Source: Actinomycetota bacterium (GTDB lineage: Bacteria > Actinomycetota > Actinomycetes > Mycobacteriales > SCTD01). Taken from it: 41,829 nucleotides of DNA. This document shows, one piece after another, positions 1 through 7,922 of this stretch (its first letter is position 1; every line of letters begins with the position of its first letter). The stretch covers positions 1 to 41,829 of the forward strand of contig JAHWJP010000010.1 of assembly GCA_019348355.1 (NCBI GenBank), written 5' to 3'. Under the pieces are notes generated by a model that saw nothing but the letters and a program-made list of their open reading frames with translations, did not search any database and had not been told where the DNA came from. The position numbers and the translations under genes were made by a program.

Positions 1-13
1 ACATCTCCATAGA

Positions 14-131
14 GTTACGGCGACCATGGCGAAAGGGAAACGCCCGGCTCCATTCCGAACCCGGAAGCTAAGCCTTTCAGCGCCGATGGTACTGCACGGG
101 AGACTGTGTGGGAGAGTAGGACGTCGCCGGA
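14..131 (+). rRNA. rrf: 5S ribosomal RNA
   Basis: The stretch has the conserved 5S core: GTTACGGCGACCATGGCGA at the 5' end, CCGAACCCGGAAGCTAAG in the middle, GCCGATGGTACT after it, and GTGGGAGAGTAGGACG near the 3' end. Length is about 118 nt, normal for 5S. The 5' and 3' ends can pair (GTTACGGCGAC with GTCGCCGGAC). It is the distal gene of an rRNA operon whose 16S and 23S lie outside the window to the left. A strong terminator follows within 10 bases. End positions are uncertain by a few bases. Confidence 0.95.
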
Positions 132-139
132 CATACTTT

Positions 140-180
140 GACGAGGGTCATGCACATTGTGCATGGCCCTCGTCGCTTTT
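140..180 (+). terminator. Rho-independent terminator of the rRNA operon
   Basis: A 16-bp inverted repeat (140-155 and 159-174) with a 3-nt loop is followed by GCTTTT. One G-T mismatch lies in the stem. It starts 9 bases after the 5S gene, so it most likely ends the rRNA transcript and insulates the next gene. Confidence 0.92.
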
Positions 181-219
181 CAGGACGTCTCCGTTTCGCG
201 GAAAGGGTTGCGAAGGCAG

Positions 220-1542
220 ATGGTGAAGCGAGACGGCAGAAGCGACCCGCGTCGCGCGGCGGGTGGTGGCCCGGAGCGGCCGCGACGCGAGGCAGCGCCG
301 CTCGGTGTGGCTGGCGATCGAGGCTCGGGGCCGTTGCCCCCGACCGTGGACGTCGGGGACGACAGTCCCGCAGCCAAGCCGGAGCGGGCTGCACGTGCCA
401 GCCGGCGCCCGCTTCCCGAAAAGGCTTCCGCACCGGGCCCGGCACCGGCCGGCCATGGCCAGGACCGGGTCTCCCGGCAGGCGCGCCAGTTCGGCGACCG
501 GCCACGCTGGGATCCGCCGGCGCGCTCGGTCGGCGGCGCGGAGGGTGCCCGGCCTGCGGCGCGCCGCCAGCCGACGGTGGCTCGGGAGGAGGAAGCGCAC
601 CCGGCTGCAACAGCTCCGCGGGCGCAAGGCGTCCGACGGCCGGCCCCCTCCGCTGCGCCACGTTCTTTGCAGGCGGCGCCTCCGCCGGCGCGGCCGGAGT
701 CGACCGGATCGACTCGCCGCGAACTCATCGAGAAGCGGACGTACGACCCGCGCCGCGAGGAGCGCCGCAAGGCGGCTCGGGTCGCGCTGCCGGACGAGAT
801 CGAGGCACGGATGCTGGATGCGGACGCCCGTAGTGAGCTCCGCTCGCTGTCCAAACAGACCGCTGACCTGGTTGCCCGGCATCTGGTCGCCACCGGTCGG
901 CTGCTCGACGAGGACCCGGCTCAGGCACGGGCCCATGCGCACGCTGCAAAGGCCATGGCCGGGCGCATCGGAGTGGTGCGCGAGGCGGTGGGCCTCGCCG
1001 CCTACGCGGCACAGCACTGGGCGGAGGCCCTGTCCGAGTTGCGTGCGGCGCGGCGCATCACCGGCCGACCCGAGCATCTGGCGGTGCTGGCTGACTGCGA
1101 GCGTGCGCTCGGCCGTCCCGAGCGGGCCCTGAGCTATGCGGACGACCCCGACGTGCCGGGCCTGCCGCAAGGCGATCGGGTGGAGCTGGTCATCGTGCTC
1201 GCCGGCGCCCGCGCAGACCTCGGCCAGCGTGACGCGGCAGTGCTGACCCTGCAGGATCCGGCCACGCGGACGACGGTCGCGCGGCCTTGGGCGGTGCGGC
1301 TCTGGTACGCCTACGCAGACGCCCTACTACACGCCGGTCGGGAGGCGGAGGCGCGGGAGTGGTTCGGCAAGGCGTCCGCTGCGGACGGCGACGGCCAGAC
1401 CGACGCCGGCGACCGGCTGCTGCTGCTGGACGGTGTCGTCCTGGAAGGCTTCGACGAGCAGGACGACCAGGACAGCGAGCCTGACGGCGAGCTGGCGGAC
1501 TACATCGCCCGGACCTACACCGCACGACCGTCCGAGGCCTGA
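220..1542 (+). CDS. Conserved actinobacterial protein with TPR-like helical repeats
   Basis: About 440 residues. The first ~165 residues are low-complexity (Arg, Ala, Pro, Gly) and look disordered. From about residue 170 (ELIEKRTYDPRREER) the protein is alpha-helical with TPR-like pairs such as AAYAAQHWAEALSELRAAR and YADALLHAGREAEAREW. The C-terminus is acidic. This is the TPR family found in this conserved block (Rv1691-type); the molecular role is unknown, probably protein-protein interaction. I chose ATG 220 because the ATG at 157 lies inside the rRNA terminator hairpin. The N-terminal start is the least certain part. Confidence 0.75.
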   Translation: MVKRDGRSDPRRAAGGGPERPRREAAPLGVAGDRGSGPLPPTVDVGDDSPAAKPERAARASRRPLPEKASAPGPAPAGHGQDRVSRQARQFGDRPRWDPPARSVGGAEGARPAARRQPTVAREEEAHPAATAPRAQGVRRPAPSAAPRSLQAAPPPARPESTGSTRRELIEKRTYDPRREERRKAARVALPDEIEARMLDADARSELRSLSKQTADLVARHLVATGRLLDEDPAQARAHAHAAKAMAGRIGVVREAVGLAAYAAQHWAEALSELRAARRITGRPEHLAVLADCERALGRPERALSYADDPDVPGLPQGDRVELVIVLAGARADLGQRDAAVLTLQDPATRTTVARPWAVRLWYAYADALLHAGREAEAREWFGKASAADGDGQTDAGDRLLLLDGVVLEGFDEQDDQDSEPDGELADYIARTYTARPSEA

Positions 1543-1692
1543 CGACCATTACGCCCGGCGTCCCTTCGGCCAGCCGGCCGTCCACAGCCCCCGGGCGGCG
1601 TCCACAGGCCGAGCCGGCCGGCTCGCCTCGGACGCGGGACTCGCGCATCGTGGGCGTCGGTGCCAGGCGGGCGCCGGAAGCGGGTGAGCAGG

Positions 1693-2097
1693 ATGAGCGC
1701 AGGCAGCGACACCGAGCAGGACAGCGGCCCTGCACATGCGAGCGAGCAGCTGGCTGCACGCAACGAGGTGCTGCTCGTGGGCCGGGTCTCCGGCCTGCCG
1801 GAGCAGCGCGAGCTGCCCAGCGGGGACCAGATCGTCGCCTGGCGGGTCGTGGTCGACCGCAAACCGGTCCGCCGTCCGCCCGAGGGGGTGCGAACGGCCT
1901 CCGTCGACACCTTCGACTGCGTCGCGTGGACGGCGCGGCTGAGGCGCTCAGCCCTGGTGCTCGCCGAGGGCGACATCGTGGAGGTCGAAGCCGCGCTGCG
2001 GCGCCGGTTCTGGCGGGCCGGGGGCGCGACCGCCAGTCGCTACGAGCTCGAGGTGCTGGCGCTGCGCCGCCTCAGCCGGCGGTGCAGGCCGACCTGA
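1693..2097 (+). CDS. Single-stranded DNA-binding protein-like OB-fold protein
   Basis: 134 residues. After about 20 polar residues comes an SSB-like OB fold: NEVLLVGRVSGLPEQREL, then IVAWRVVVDR, then DTFDCVAWTARLRRSAL, then GDIVEVEAALRRRFWR. The DxFxCVAW element is typical of SSB strand 3-4. It lacks the long acidic tail of the housekeeping Ssb, so it is probably an accessory paralogue. The start could also be GTG 1684, three codons upstream. The 150-bp gap before it contains two GTCCACAG copies (about 1580 and 1599) of unknown meaning. Confidence 0.72.
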   Translation: MSAGSDTEQDSGPAHASEQLAARNEVLLVGRVSGLPEQRELPSGDQIVAWRVVVDRKPVRRPPEGVRTASVDTFDCVAWTARLRRSALVLAEGDIVEVEAALRRRFWRAGGATASRYELEVLALRRLSRRCRPT

Positions 2098-2130
2098 GAG
2101 CCGGGAACGGCTCGCGGCCGGCTCGAGGAC

Positions 2131-3474
2131 TCAGACGTCGCGATGGTCGCGCAGGACGAGGCCGCTGGCGGGCTTGGGGGTGAACAGCGTGGACTTGCGG
2201 GGCATCCGCTCGCCCGCGCCGGCCACCGTGGCGACCGCTTCGACCGGGGTGGGGTTCAGCAGGATCGCCGTGCCCTGGCTGCGGCGCGCGGCAGCCAGGA
2301 CACCCTCGACGTCGTGCTCGTAGCCGAGATGCTCGACATCGTCCGGCAGCCGCCACAGCACAGCGACGACAAAGGCGTGCAGGACGCTGACGTCCAGCCC
2401 GGCCCAGGCGGCCGAACGACCGGCCGGCACGGCTGCGGCGAGCTGCGCCGGATCGGGCTCGCTCACCAGGTACAGCTCGCCGCCGTCGCCCGACGCGAGC
2501 AGGAACGCCGGGCCGTGCGCGCCGGCTCGGGCGAGTTCGGCGAGCGCCCCGGCCAGGCCCGGGTCCGGATCGCGATCCAGACGCCGGACGACGGTGCCGG
2601 CGCCGGCCTTCGCGGCGAGCTCGCCGGCGGCGATGTCCGGGACGTAGCGATGGATCGGGTGCACCTGCGGTCCGAACGACGTGGCGTCAACGAGCAGGCA
2701 CAGGCCGGCGTCCCACGGACCTTCGCCGTCACCGGCCTCGTGGCGCAGCCGCTGGCGGGCGAGGTAGGTGGCGTAGCGGTGGTGCCCGTCGGCGATCAGC
2801 GCTGTCCGGGGCAGCAGGTCAGCGGCGATCTCGGCGAGCACCTGCGGGTCGGTCAGCGCCCACAGGCGGTGTCGCAAGCCGTCCGCGAGCACGGTGTCGA
2901 CGAGCAGCTCCGCGCCGCTGCCGTCCCCGCCCGCAGACGCGACGACCCGGCTGGCCGCGCCCCCACCGTCGTACACCAGGAAGATCGGCTCGAGATCTGC
3001 GCCCACCGCGAGGTAGAGCGCCAGCCGGTCGGTGACCGGCCCGGCCATGGTGCTCTCGTGCGGCAGGACGATCCCGTCGGTGTCGGGGCTCAGTGCGAGC
3101 GCGCCGAGCAGCCCGCGCTGCACATGACCGCCCGGGGCGGCCTGCTCGTAGACGTAGAGCGCCGGGGCCGGATCAGGCGCCAGCACGCCCGCCTCCCGCC
3201 AGGCCAGCAGGGTGGCCGCCGCGCCGGCGTACCTGTCGGCGTCAGCGACGACGCCGTCGCGTGGAAGGATGAGGCGCACGACGTTGTGGTCGCTTCGCGA
3301 CTCCAGCGCCGTGACGGCCTCGGCGTCGAGGACGTCGTACGGCGGACAGGTCAGGCTGCGCAGCTCGCCGGCGACGGCAGGGTCGAAGCGCAGGGCACGG
3401 AACGGGTTCATCACCAGACCGCTCGGGCGGGGAGGGGAGGCGGGAGGCGGGCTCTGGTCGGTGCCGGCAGTCAT
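2131..3474 (-). CDS. DUF1015 family protein (COG4198)
   Basis: 447 residues. After a Pro-rich N-terminus come the family hallmarks: NPFRALRFDP, LTCPPYDVLD, an ERSDHNVVRL-like segment (SRSDHNVVRLILPRD), LALYLAVGADLEPIFLVYD, and the signature LIADGHHRYATYL near residue 225. The DGHHRY box resembles a ParB/Srx-type nucleotide site, but the reaction is unknown. It is transcribed against the surrounding genes. A TAGTCT -10 hexamer lies 6 bases before the ATG, so the mRNA is probably leaderless. A second in-frame ATG (MNPFRALRF, codon 22) is where many homologues begin and is an alternative start. Confidence 0.85.
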   Translation of the reverse strand: MTAGTDQSPPPASPPRPSGLVMNPFRALRFDPAVAGELRSLTCPPYDVLDAEAVTALESRSDHNVVRLILPRDGVVADADRYAGAAATLLAWREAGVLAPDPAPALYVYEQAAPGGHVQRGLLGALALSPDTDGIVLPHESTMAGPVTDRLALYLAVGADLEPIFLVYDGGGAASRVVASAGGDGSGAELLVDTVLADGLRHRLWALTDPQVLAEIAADLLPRTALIADGHHRYATYLARQRLRHEAGDGEGPWDAGLCLLVDATSFGPQVHPIHRYVPDIAAGELAAKAGAGTVVRRLDRDPDPGLAGALAELARAGAHGPAFLLASGDGGELYLVSEPDPAQLAAAVPAGRSAAWAGLDVSVLHAFVVAVLWRLPDDVEHLGYEHDVEGVLAAARRSQGTAILLNPTPVEAVATVAGAGERMPRKSTLFTPKPASGLVLRDHRDV

Positions 3475-3480
3475 GCGGCG

Positions 3481-3486
3481 AGACTA
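3481..3486 (-). promoter_or_regulatory. -10 element of leaderless promoter for the DUF1015 gene
   Basis: Read on the minus strand, TAGTCT sits 6 nt before the ATG at 3474. A TANNNT hexamer at this distance is the usual actinobacterial signature of transcription starting at the start codon. No convincing -35 box is seen. Confidence 0.5.
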
Positions 3487-3543
3487 GAGGTGCGGGTTTT
3501 CCACGACCGGACCGCACGGCGAGCACGAGAGGGAGGAACGAAC

Positions 3544-4023
3544 GTGTCTGAGAGTCGGTATGACCCCCGGTACGACCCGCGTGCGCCGGACGAGGAGCGG
3601 CCGCGTCCGTTCTCGGACCTGCCACCGCCGCCGCCCGACGTCGTGCCCTCGGGCGAGATGTACGACTGGTTCATCCGCGGCGTCGACCTGCTCGACAGCG
3701 GAGACACCAATGCAGCGGTCCAGCTCCTCCAGCACTGCGCGCAGGCCGAGCCGGAGTCGCGCCAGGTCCGGGAGGCGCTGGCCCGGGCGCAGTTCGACGT
3801 CGGAATGTATGACGAGGCCCGGAAGAACTTCTCCTGGATCATCTCGGTCGACCCGGCCGACGACTACGCGCAGTTCGGGCTCGGGCTCGCCGCCACCAAG
3901 GCCGGTGACCTGGCCAGCGCCGTCGAGCACCTGGCGCTCGCGGCAGCCATGCGCCCGGACATCGCCTACTACTCGACGGCCCTTCGCGGAGCCCGGGCGG
4001 CACTGACCGCCGCGCAGCGCTGA
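3544..4023 (+). CDS. Small tetratricopeptide-repeat protein
   Basis: 159 residues. The first 35 residues are charged and Pro-rich (SESRYDPRYDPRAPDEE, then DLPPPPPDVVPSG). The rest is about three TPR units: YDWFIRGVDLLDSGDTNAAV, then VREALARAQFDVGMYDEARKN, then YAQFGLGLAATKAGDLASAV. GTG 3544 is chosen because GGGAGG (3531-3536) lies 7 bases upstream. Its stop overlaps the CTG start of the HAD gene, so the two are probably translated together. It is likely an adaptor protein; the partner is unknown. Confidence 0.85.
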   Translation: MSESRYDPRYDPRAPDEERPRPFSDLPPPPPDVVPSGEMYDWFIRGVDLLDSGDTNAAVQLLQHCAQAEPESRQVREALARAQFDVGMYDEARKNFSWIISVDPADDYAQFGLGLAATKAGDLASAVEHLALAAAMRPDIAYYSTALRGARAALTAAQR

Positions 4024-5021
4024 GCGGCTCGCGCGGGCTGTCCCTCGGCAGTTCGAGCACCCCGCTGAACACCGCCTACGACGCCGCCCTGTTCGACCTC
4101 GACGGGGTCCTCTACGTCGGCGAGGACCCCGTCGAGCATGCGGCCGCGGCAGTGAAGGCGGCGCGTACGGCCGGCATGAGCGTCGCGTTCGTGACCAACA
4201 ACGCCTCGCGGGCCCCGGCGGTGGTGGCCGAACAGCTGAACTCCCTCGACATCCCCGCCGCCGACGAGGAGGTCGTCACCAGCGCCCAGGCCGCCGCGAG
4301 GGTGGTGGCGGAGCGGGTGTCGGCCGGTTCGGCGGTGCTGGTCCTCGGCACGCAGGCGCTGGTCGACGAGATCGCCGGCGTGGGGTTGAAGGCGGTGCGC
4401 ACGGTGGAGGAGGCCGGTTCGGACGGGGTCTCGGCGGTCGTGCAGGGGCTGTCGCCACAGACCTGCAACGCCGATCTCGGCGAGGCGGCCGTGGCGCTGC
4501 GGGCCGGCGCCGTGTGGGTCGCCTCCAACACTGACCTGACGCTGCCCAGCTCGCGCGGGCCAATGCCCGGCAACGGTGCCTTTGTCGTCGCGCTCCAGCA
4601 GATCACCGGGCTGGAGCCGCACGTCGCCGGCAAGCCCGACCCCGCCCTTCATCAGGCGTCAGTGCAGCGGGTCGACGGCCAGCGGCCGCTGGTCATCGGT
4701 GACCGGCTCGACACCGACGTGCTCGGGGCGGTGCGTGGCGGGACGGACAGTCTGCTGGTCCTCACCGGGGTGGCCGACCGGCCGGCTCTGCTGCGGGCGC
4801 CGGCCGGCAGCCGGCCGACCTACGTCGCCAGCGACCTGCGTGGGCTCTCGCAGGCCCAGCCGGAGGTCGTCGTCGATGGCGATGCCGCCCGGTGCGGCGA
4901 CGCTGTGGCGCGCTACGACGACGGTGCGGTGACCGTGGAGGGCGACGGCGATGACGCCCTTCGCGCCGAGGTGGCCCTCGCGTGGGCCTGCGCAGACGCC
5001 GACCGGCCGCTAGAGCTCTGA
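4020..5021 (+). CDS. HAD-superfamily IIA phosphatase with a CTG start
   Basis: About 333 residues. HAD motif I is ALFDLDGVLYVGE (about residue 24), motif II is FVTNNAS, the motif III Lys is in GKPDPALH, and motif IV is VIGDRLDTDVLGA. This matches the NagD/4-nitrophenylphosphatase class (Rv1692-type; glycerol-3-phosphate phosphatase activity is known for that mycobacterial protein). No in-frame ATG, GTG or TTG exists between the upstream gene and motif I; the first ATG (4152) would delete the catalytic Asp. CTG 4020 overlaps the upstream TGA as CTGA, a typical coupling geometry. CTG 4038 or 4065 are alternatives. Confidence 0.85.
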   Translation: MSGSRGLSLGSSSTPLNTAYDAALFDLDGVLYVGEDPVEHAAAAVKAARTAGMSVAFVTNNASRAPAVVAEQLNSLDIPAADEEVVTSAQAAARVVAERVSAGSAVLVLGTQALVDEIAGVGLKAVRTVEEAGSDGVSAVVQGLSPQTCNADLGEAAVALRAGAVWVASNTDLTLPSSRGPMPGNGAFVVALQQITGLEPHVAGKPDPALHQASVQRVDGQRPLVIGDRLDTDVLGAVRGGTDSLLVLTGVADRPALLRAPAGSRPTYVASDLRGLSQAQPEVVVDGDAARCGDAVARYDDGAVTVEGDGDDALRAEVALAWACADADRPLEL

Positions 5022-5049
5022 CGGCCGTGCGCGTTCGCGCCCTCAGAGC
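5015..5049. terminator. Possible bidirectional terminator between convergent genes
   Basis: GCTCTGA (5015-5021) and TCAGAGC (5043-5049) form a 7-bp inverted repeat around a 21-nt loop. Each arm contains the stop codon of one of the two converging genes. There is no T-run, so this is tentative. Confidence 0.3.
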
Positions 5050-5396
5050 AGAGTGCGAAGGCGGATCATGTCGAACACGCTGGCCTCGATCTTGAGCCTT
5101 CCGGTGGCCCACGCGACTGGCGCAGCCAGGTTGCCGGCGAGCAGGGCGACCAGGTCGTCGCTGCTCGACGTGAGGCGGATCTGAGCGGCCGTGGTCTCGG
5201 CGCCTGCGCCGGAGCGCAGGTCGGCCAAGCCGTCGGCGTCCAGTGTGGCCAGAATGCCCAGGTCGAGGTCGGGGACCCGCCAGGACAGCGTCCGTGCCAT
5301 GGCGTGCTTGCGCCGGAGCTCGGGGTCGAGATCGGCGACCCGGTCCACCAGCGACTGCACAGCCTGCTCGCACTCCTGCTGCGACGCCACCTGCAC
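5043..5396 (-). CDS. SCP2 sterol-binding domain protein
   Basis: 117 residues from GTG 5396. The fold is recognised from the spacing of LDPELRRKHAMARTLSWRVPDLD, the middle strand LGILATLDADGLADL, TTAAQIRLTSSSDDLVALLAG and the C-terminal GRLKIEASVFDMIRLRTLL, which is the SCP2 pattern of Streptomyces homologues near tlyA. Function is unknown, probably binding of a lipid or other hydrophobic ligand. GTG 5396 is preferred because GGAGAGGGG directly precedes it; an upstream ATG at 5465 would add 23 residues without family resemblance. It converges on the HAD gene and diverges from the next gene. Confidence 0.75.
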   Translation of the reverse strand: MQVASQQECEQAVQSLVDRVADLDPELRRKHAMARTLSWRVPDLDLGILATLDADGLADLRSGAGAETTAAQIRLTSSSDDLVALLAGNLAAPVAWATGRLKIEASVFDMIRLRTLL

Positions 5397-5507
5397 CCCC
5401 TCTCCGTCGCCGGTCCCGGATCGGCCGCCGCACAGGACGCTACTGCGAGCCGTGCCGGCGCTCACGGTAACCTGCCCTCCGCTGCTCCCGACGACAGGGA
5501 CTCACCC

Positions 5508-5900
5508 GTGCGCGATGCGTTGAAGGCCTATCTCGCCCTGGCGAGCGGAGTCACCGAGCTCACCCGTCAACGAGCCGTCGCCGCGGCGAAGGCGCTGGTC
5601 AGTCAAGGTGAAGCCACCGCCGAGCAGGTGGGTGGACTCGCCGAGGACCTGCTCGCCCAGACCAAGCACAACCGGGAGGCGGTCCGCTCCCTCGTGACCT
5701 ACGAGGTGGACCGGACGCTGGGTCGGGTGGGTCTGGCCTCTGCCGAGGAGGTGGCGCAGCTGACCGAGCGCGTTCGTGCGCTCGAAGCACAGCTGCCAGC
5801 GGCGAGCAAGGCCCCGGCGAAGAAGGCGAGCAAGGCCCCGGCGAAGAAGACCCCGGTCAAGAAGGCTGCGCCGGCCGGGTCGGCTCCCGGCGGCGCGTGA
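5508..5900 (+). CDS. Phasin-like coiled-coil protein with basic tail
   Basis: 130 residues from GTG 5508, with AGGGA 8 bases upstream. The body is amphipathic helix (LKAYLALASGVTELTRQRAV, then LVSQGEATAEQVGGLAEDLL, then VAQLTERVRALEAQL), resembling phasin/polyhydroxyalkanoate granule-associated families. The tail is a SKAPAKKA-type repeat rich in Lys and Ala, like histone H1 tails. Such tails bind DNA or acidic surfaces, but no direct evidence of the ligand exists here. GTGA overlap with the next small gene suggests an operon running into tlyA. Confidence 0.7.
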   Translation: MRDALKAYLALASGVTELTRQRAVAAAKALVSQGEATAEQVGGLAEDLLAQTKHNREAVRSLVTYEVDRTLGRVGLASAEEVAQLTERVRALEAQLPAASKAPAKKASKAPAKKTPVKKAAPAGSAPGGA

Positions 5901-6061
5901 GCGACGTCGGGGGGGCGCCGGCGACGACACCGGCCGGCGTGGCTGCGGCCCTCGCCCGGCTCGAGGAGCTCGACGAGCGCTCGACAGCCGAGCACGTGGA
6001 CCTGTTCGACACCGTCCACTGCCTGCTCCAGGACGCGCTCGCCACCCTCGACGAGGTCTGA
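5897..6061 (+). CDS. Small conserved protein upstream of tlyA (Rv1693-like position)
   Basis: 54 residues, starting at GTG 5897 inside a GTGA overlap with the upstream stop. Sequence features: a Gly/Ala/Thr-rich start, then LARLEELDERSTAEHVDLF and TVHCLLQDALATLDEV, two helices with acidic character. A protein of similar size occupies the same place before tlyA in mycobacteria. Its stop is followed after one base by the CTG start of tlyA. Function unknown. Confidence 0.75.
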   Translation: MSDVGGAPATTPAGVAAALARLEELDERSTAEHVDLFDTVHCLLQDALATLDEV

Positions 6062-6062
6062 G

Positions 6063-6857
6063 CTGGTCCGCCGCGCGCGGCTGGACACCGAGCTGGTGCG
6101 CCGGGGCCTTGCCGGCAGCCGCGAACAGGCCGTTGAGCTGGTCGCCGCGGGGCTGGTACGGGTCGGTGGGCAGACGGCGACCAAGCCGGCGACCGGTGTC
6201 GATCCGGCAACACCGCTCGTCGTTTCCGAGCTACCCGGTCCGACCTACGTCTCACGGGGTGGCCACAAGCTCGCCGGTGCGCTGGACGCCTTGGGCTACG
6301 ACCCTGCCGGCGCACGAGCTCTGGATGCCGGGGCGTCGACCGGCGGCTTCACCGACGTGCTGCTGCAGCGCGGTGCGCGCTCGGTCCTCGCCGTCGACGT
6401 GGGGTACGGGCAGCTCGCCTGGCCGCTGCAGACCGACGCCCGCGTGCGCGTGCTGGACCGTACGAACATCCGTGCGCTTCTGCCCGACGAGGTCGGGGAG
6501 CCCGTCGACCTGGTCGTCGCCGATCTGTCGTTCATCCCGCTCGCCCTGGTCCTGCCGGCGCTCGTGCGGTGCGCGACGCCGGGCGCAGACATCCTGCCGA
6601 TGGTCAAGCCGCAGTTCGAGGTCGGTCGCGCCCGGCTGCCTCGCGGCGGTGTCGTACGCGACCCCGCGCTGCGGGCCGAGACGGTGCGCCGGGTGGCGGC
6701 GTCGGCCGGCGAGCTCGGGCTGGGCGTGCGCGGGGTCACCGCCAGCCCGTTGCCGGGGCCGAGCGGCAACGTCGAGTACTTCCTGTGGTTGGCCGCCGGC
6801 GCCCCGCCGCTCGACGAGGACCGGCTCGCGGGCGCGATCACGGCGGGACCGCAATGA
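6063..6857 (+). CDS. tlyA: TlyA-type 16S/23S rRNA 2'-O-methyltransferase, CTG start
   Basis: 264 residues. An N-terminal S4 RNA-binding domain (RRARLDTELVRRGLAGSREQ) is followed by an FtsJ-like methyltransferase with the SAM motif LDAGASTGGFTDVLL. Counting from CTG 6063, the catalytic tetrad falls at K69 (GGHKLAG), D154 (VVADLSF), K182 (VKPQFEVG) and E238 (NVEYF), the same positions as in M. tuberculosis TlyA. This strongly supports the CTG start; the next usable codon, GTG 6096, would cut the S4 domain. The family makes Cm1409 in 16S and Cm1920 in 23S rRNA and confers capreomycin susceptibility. A 46-bp palindrome follows. Confidence 0.93.
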   Translation: MVRRARLDTELVRRGLAGSREQAVELVAAGLVRVGGQTATKPATGVDPATPLVVSELPGPTYVSRGGHKLAGALDALGYDPAGARALDAGASTGGFTDVLLQRGARSVLAVDVGYGQLAWPLQTDARVRVLDRTNIRALLPDEVGEPVDLVVADLSFIPLALVLPALVRCATPGADILPMVKPQFEVGRARLPRGGVVRDPALRAETVRRVAASAGELGLGVRGVTASPLPGPSGNVEYFLWLAAGAPPLDEDRLAGAITAGPQ

Positions 6858-6866
6858 CCCGGTCGG

Positions 6867-6912
6867 GTGCCTACCGAACTGCCCTCGCCGGCGAGGGCAG
6901 TTCGGTAGGCAC
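6867..6912. repeat. Perfect 46-bp palindrome between tlyA and NAD kinase
   Basis: The arms 6867-6888 and 6891-6912 are perfectly complementary (22 bp) around a CG centre. It starts 9 bases after the tlyA stop and ends 75 bases before the NAD kinase start. There is no T-run, so it is either a U-less actinobacterial terminator or attenuator, or a small dispersed repeat. Confidence 0.95.
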
Positions 6913-6987
6913 TGATCGGCCCTCCTGCCGGCGCGGGGGGAGCGCTACGACGACAGCCGCCGAACCGCGGATGGCAGGCTGGTCAGC

Positions 6988-7878
6988 GTGACCTCCCGTT
7001 CCGTGTTGCTGCTCGCCCACACCGGTCGTCCCGCCATCGCCGAAGTGGTGCGGCACGCCGCGCAGCGGCTGCGCGACGCCGGCCTGGAGGTCCGGGCCGT
7101 GGCTTCGGAGGCCGCTGACCTCGGCCTGACCGGCATCGAGGTGCACGAGGACGGCCCGGCCGCAGCCGAGGGCACCGAGCTCGTGCTCGTGCTGGGTGGC
7201 GACGGGACGATCCTGCGGGCGGCCGAGCTGGCCCGGGCTGCGGCGGTGCCGTTGCTGGGTGTCAACCTCGGCCGGGTGGGGTTCCTGGCCGAGGCCGAGT
7301 CGGCGGACCTCGACGACACCGTGGATCGGGTGCTCGACCGGGACTACACCGTCGAGCAACGACTCGCGCTGGACCTCGAGATCCTTCTCGACGGGACGCC
7401 GGTCGACTCCGGCTGGGCACTGAACGAGTGCAGCATCGAGAAGGCATCGCGGGAGCGGATGCTCGAGCTCGTGGTCGAGATCGACGGCCGACCGCTGTCC
7501 CGTTGGGGCTGCGACGGAGTCGTGGTGGCCACCCCGACCGGATCGACGGCGTACGCCTTCTCCGCAGGTGGCCCGGTCGTCTGGCCGACCGTCGAGGCCC
7601 TGCTGGTCGTGCCCGTCAGCGCCCACGCGCTGTTCGCCCGCCCGCTCGTCGTCGGGCCGACCTCGGTGGTGGCGGTCGAGGTGCTGGCCAGCGGCACCAC
7701 CGCGATGCTGGCGTGTGACGGACGGCGCACGCGCCCGTTGCCGCACGGAGCCCGCATCGAGATCCGGCGGGGGGCCGACGCGGTGCTGCTCGCCCGCATG
7801 CGCGACCGGCCGTTCACCGACACGCTGGTGCGCAAGTTTGCGCTGCCGGTGGCGGGATGGCGCGGCGCGACCGAGTGA
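6988..7878 (+). CDS. ppnK: NAD kinase
   Basis: 296 residues from GTG 6988. It phosphorylates NAD to NADP in the cytoplasm. Signature elements: LVLGGDGTILRAAE (GGDGT at residues 70-74), GVNLGRVGFLAE, ALNECSIEK, and VATPTGSTAYAFSAGGP. Length is typical. In place of the usual SPI-type motif it has VPVSAHALFARPLVV, a normal actinobacterial form. Position between tlyA and recN is the conserved order. Its N-terminal region (RSVLLLAHTGRP) is typical of actinobacterial homologues. Confidence 0.96.
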   Translation: MTSRSVLLLAHTGRPAIAEVVRHAAQRLRDAGLEVRAVASEAADLGLTGIEVHEDGPAAAEGTELVLVLGGDGTILRAAELARAAAVPLLGVNLGRVGFLAEAESADLDDTVDRVLDRDYTVEQRLALDLEILLDGTPVDSGWALNECSIEKASRERMLELVVEIDGRPLSRWGCDGVVVATPTGSTAYAFSAGGPVVWPTVEALLVVPVSAHALFARPLVVGPTSVVAVEVLASGTTAMLACDGRRTRPLPHGARIEIRRGADAVLLARMRDRPFTDTLVRKFALPVAGWRGATE

Positions 7879-7910
7879 GCGGGATCGTGCTCCGACAGCA
7901 GCCCGCAGCC

Positions 7911-7916
7911 TAGGCT
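7911..7916 (+). promoter_or_regulatory. -10 element of leaderless recN promoter
   Basis: TAGGCT lies 6 nt before the recN ATG, in the short gap after the NAD kinase gene. The spacing fits leaderless transcription. No clear -35 box and no LexA-type box are seen. Confidence 0.45.
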
Positions 7917-7922
7917 CGCCGC

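Noticed and set aside
148-1170. Long minus-strand reading frame opposite the TPR gene
   Set aside because: It covers the terminator hairpin and the TPR gene in antisense; its protein is Arg/Ala/Pro-rich without family motifs, typical of shadow frames in GC-rich DNA.
1570-1625. Two GTCCACAG copies as DnaA boxes or an operator
   Set aside because: They differ from the consensus at the first bases and no pattern of spacing supports a function.
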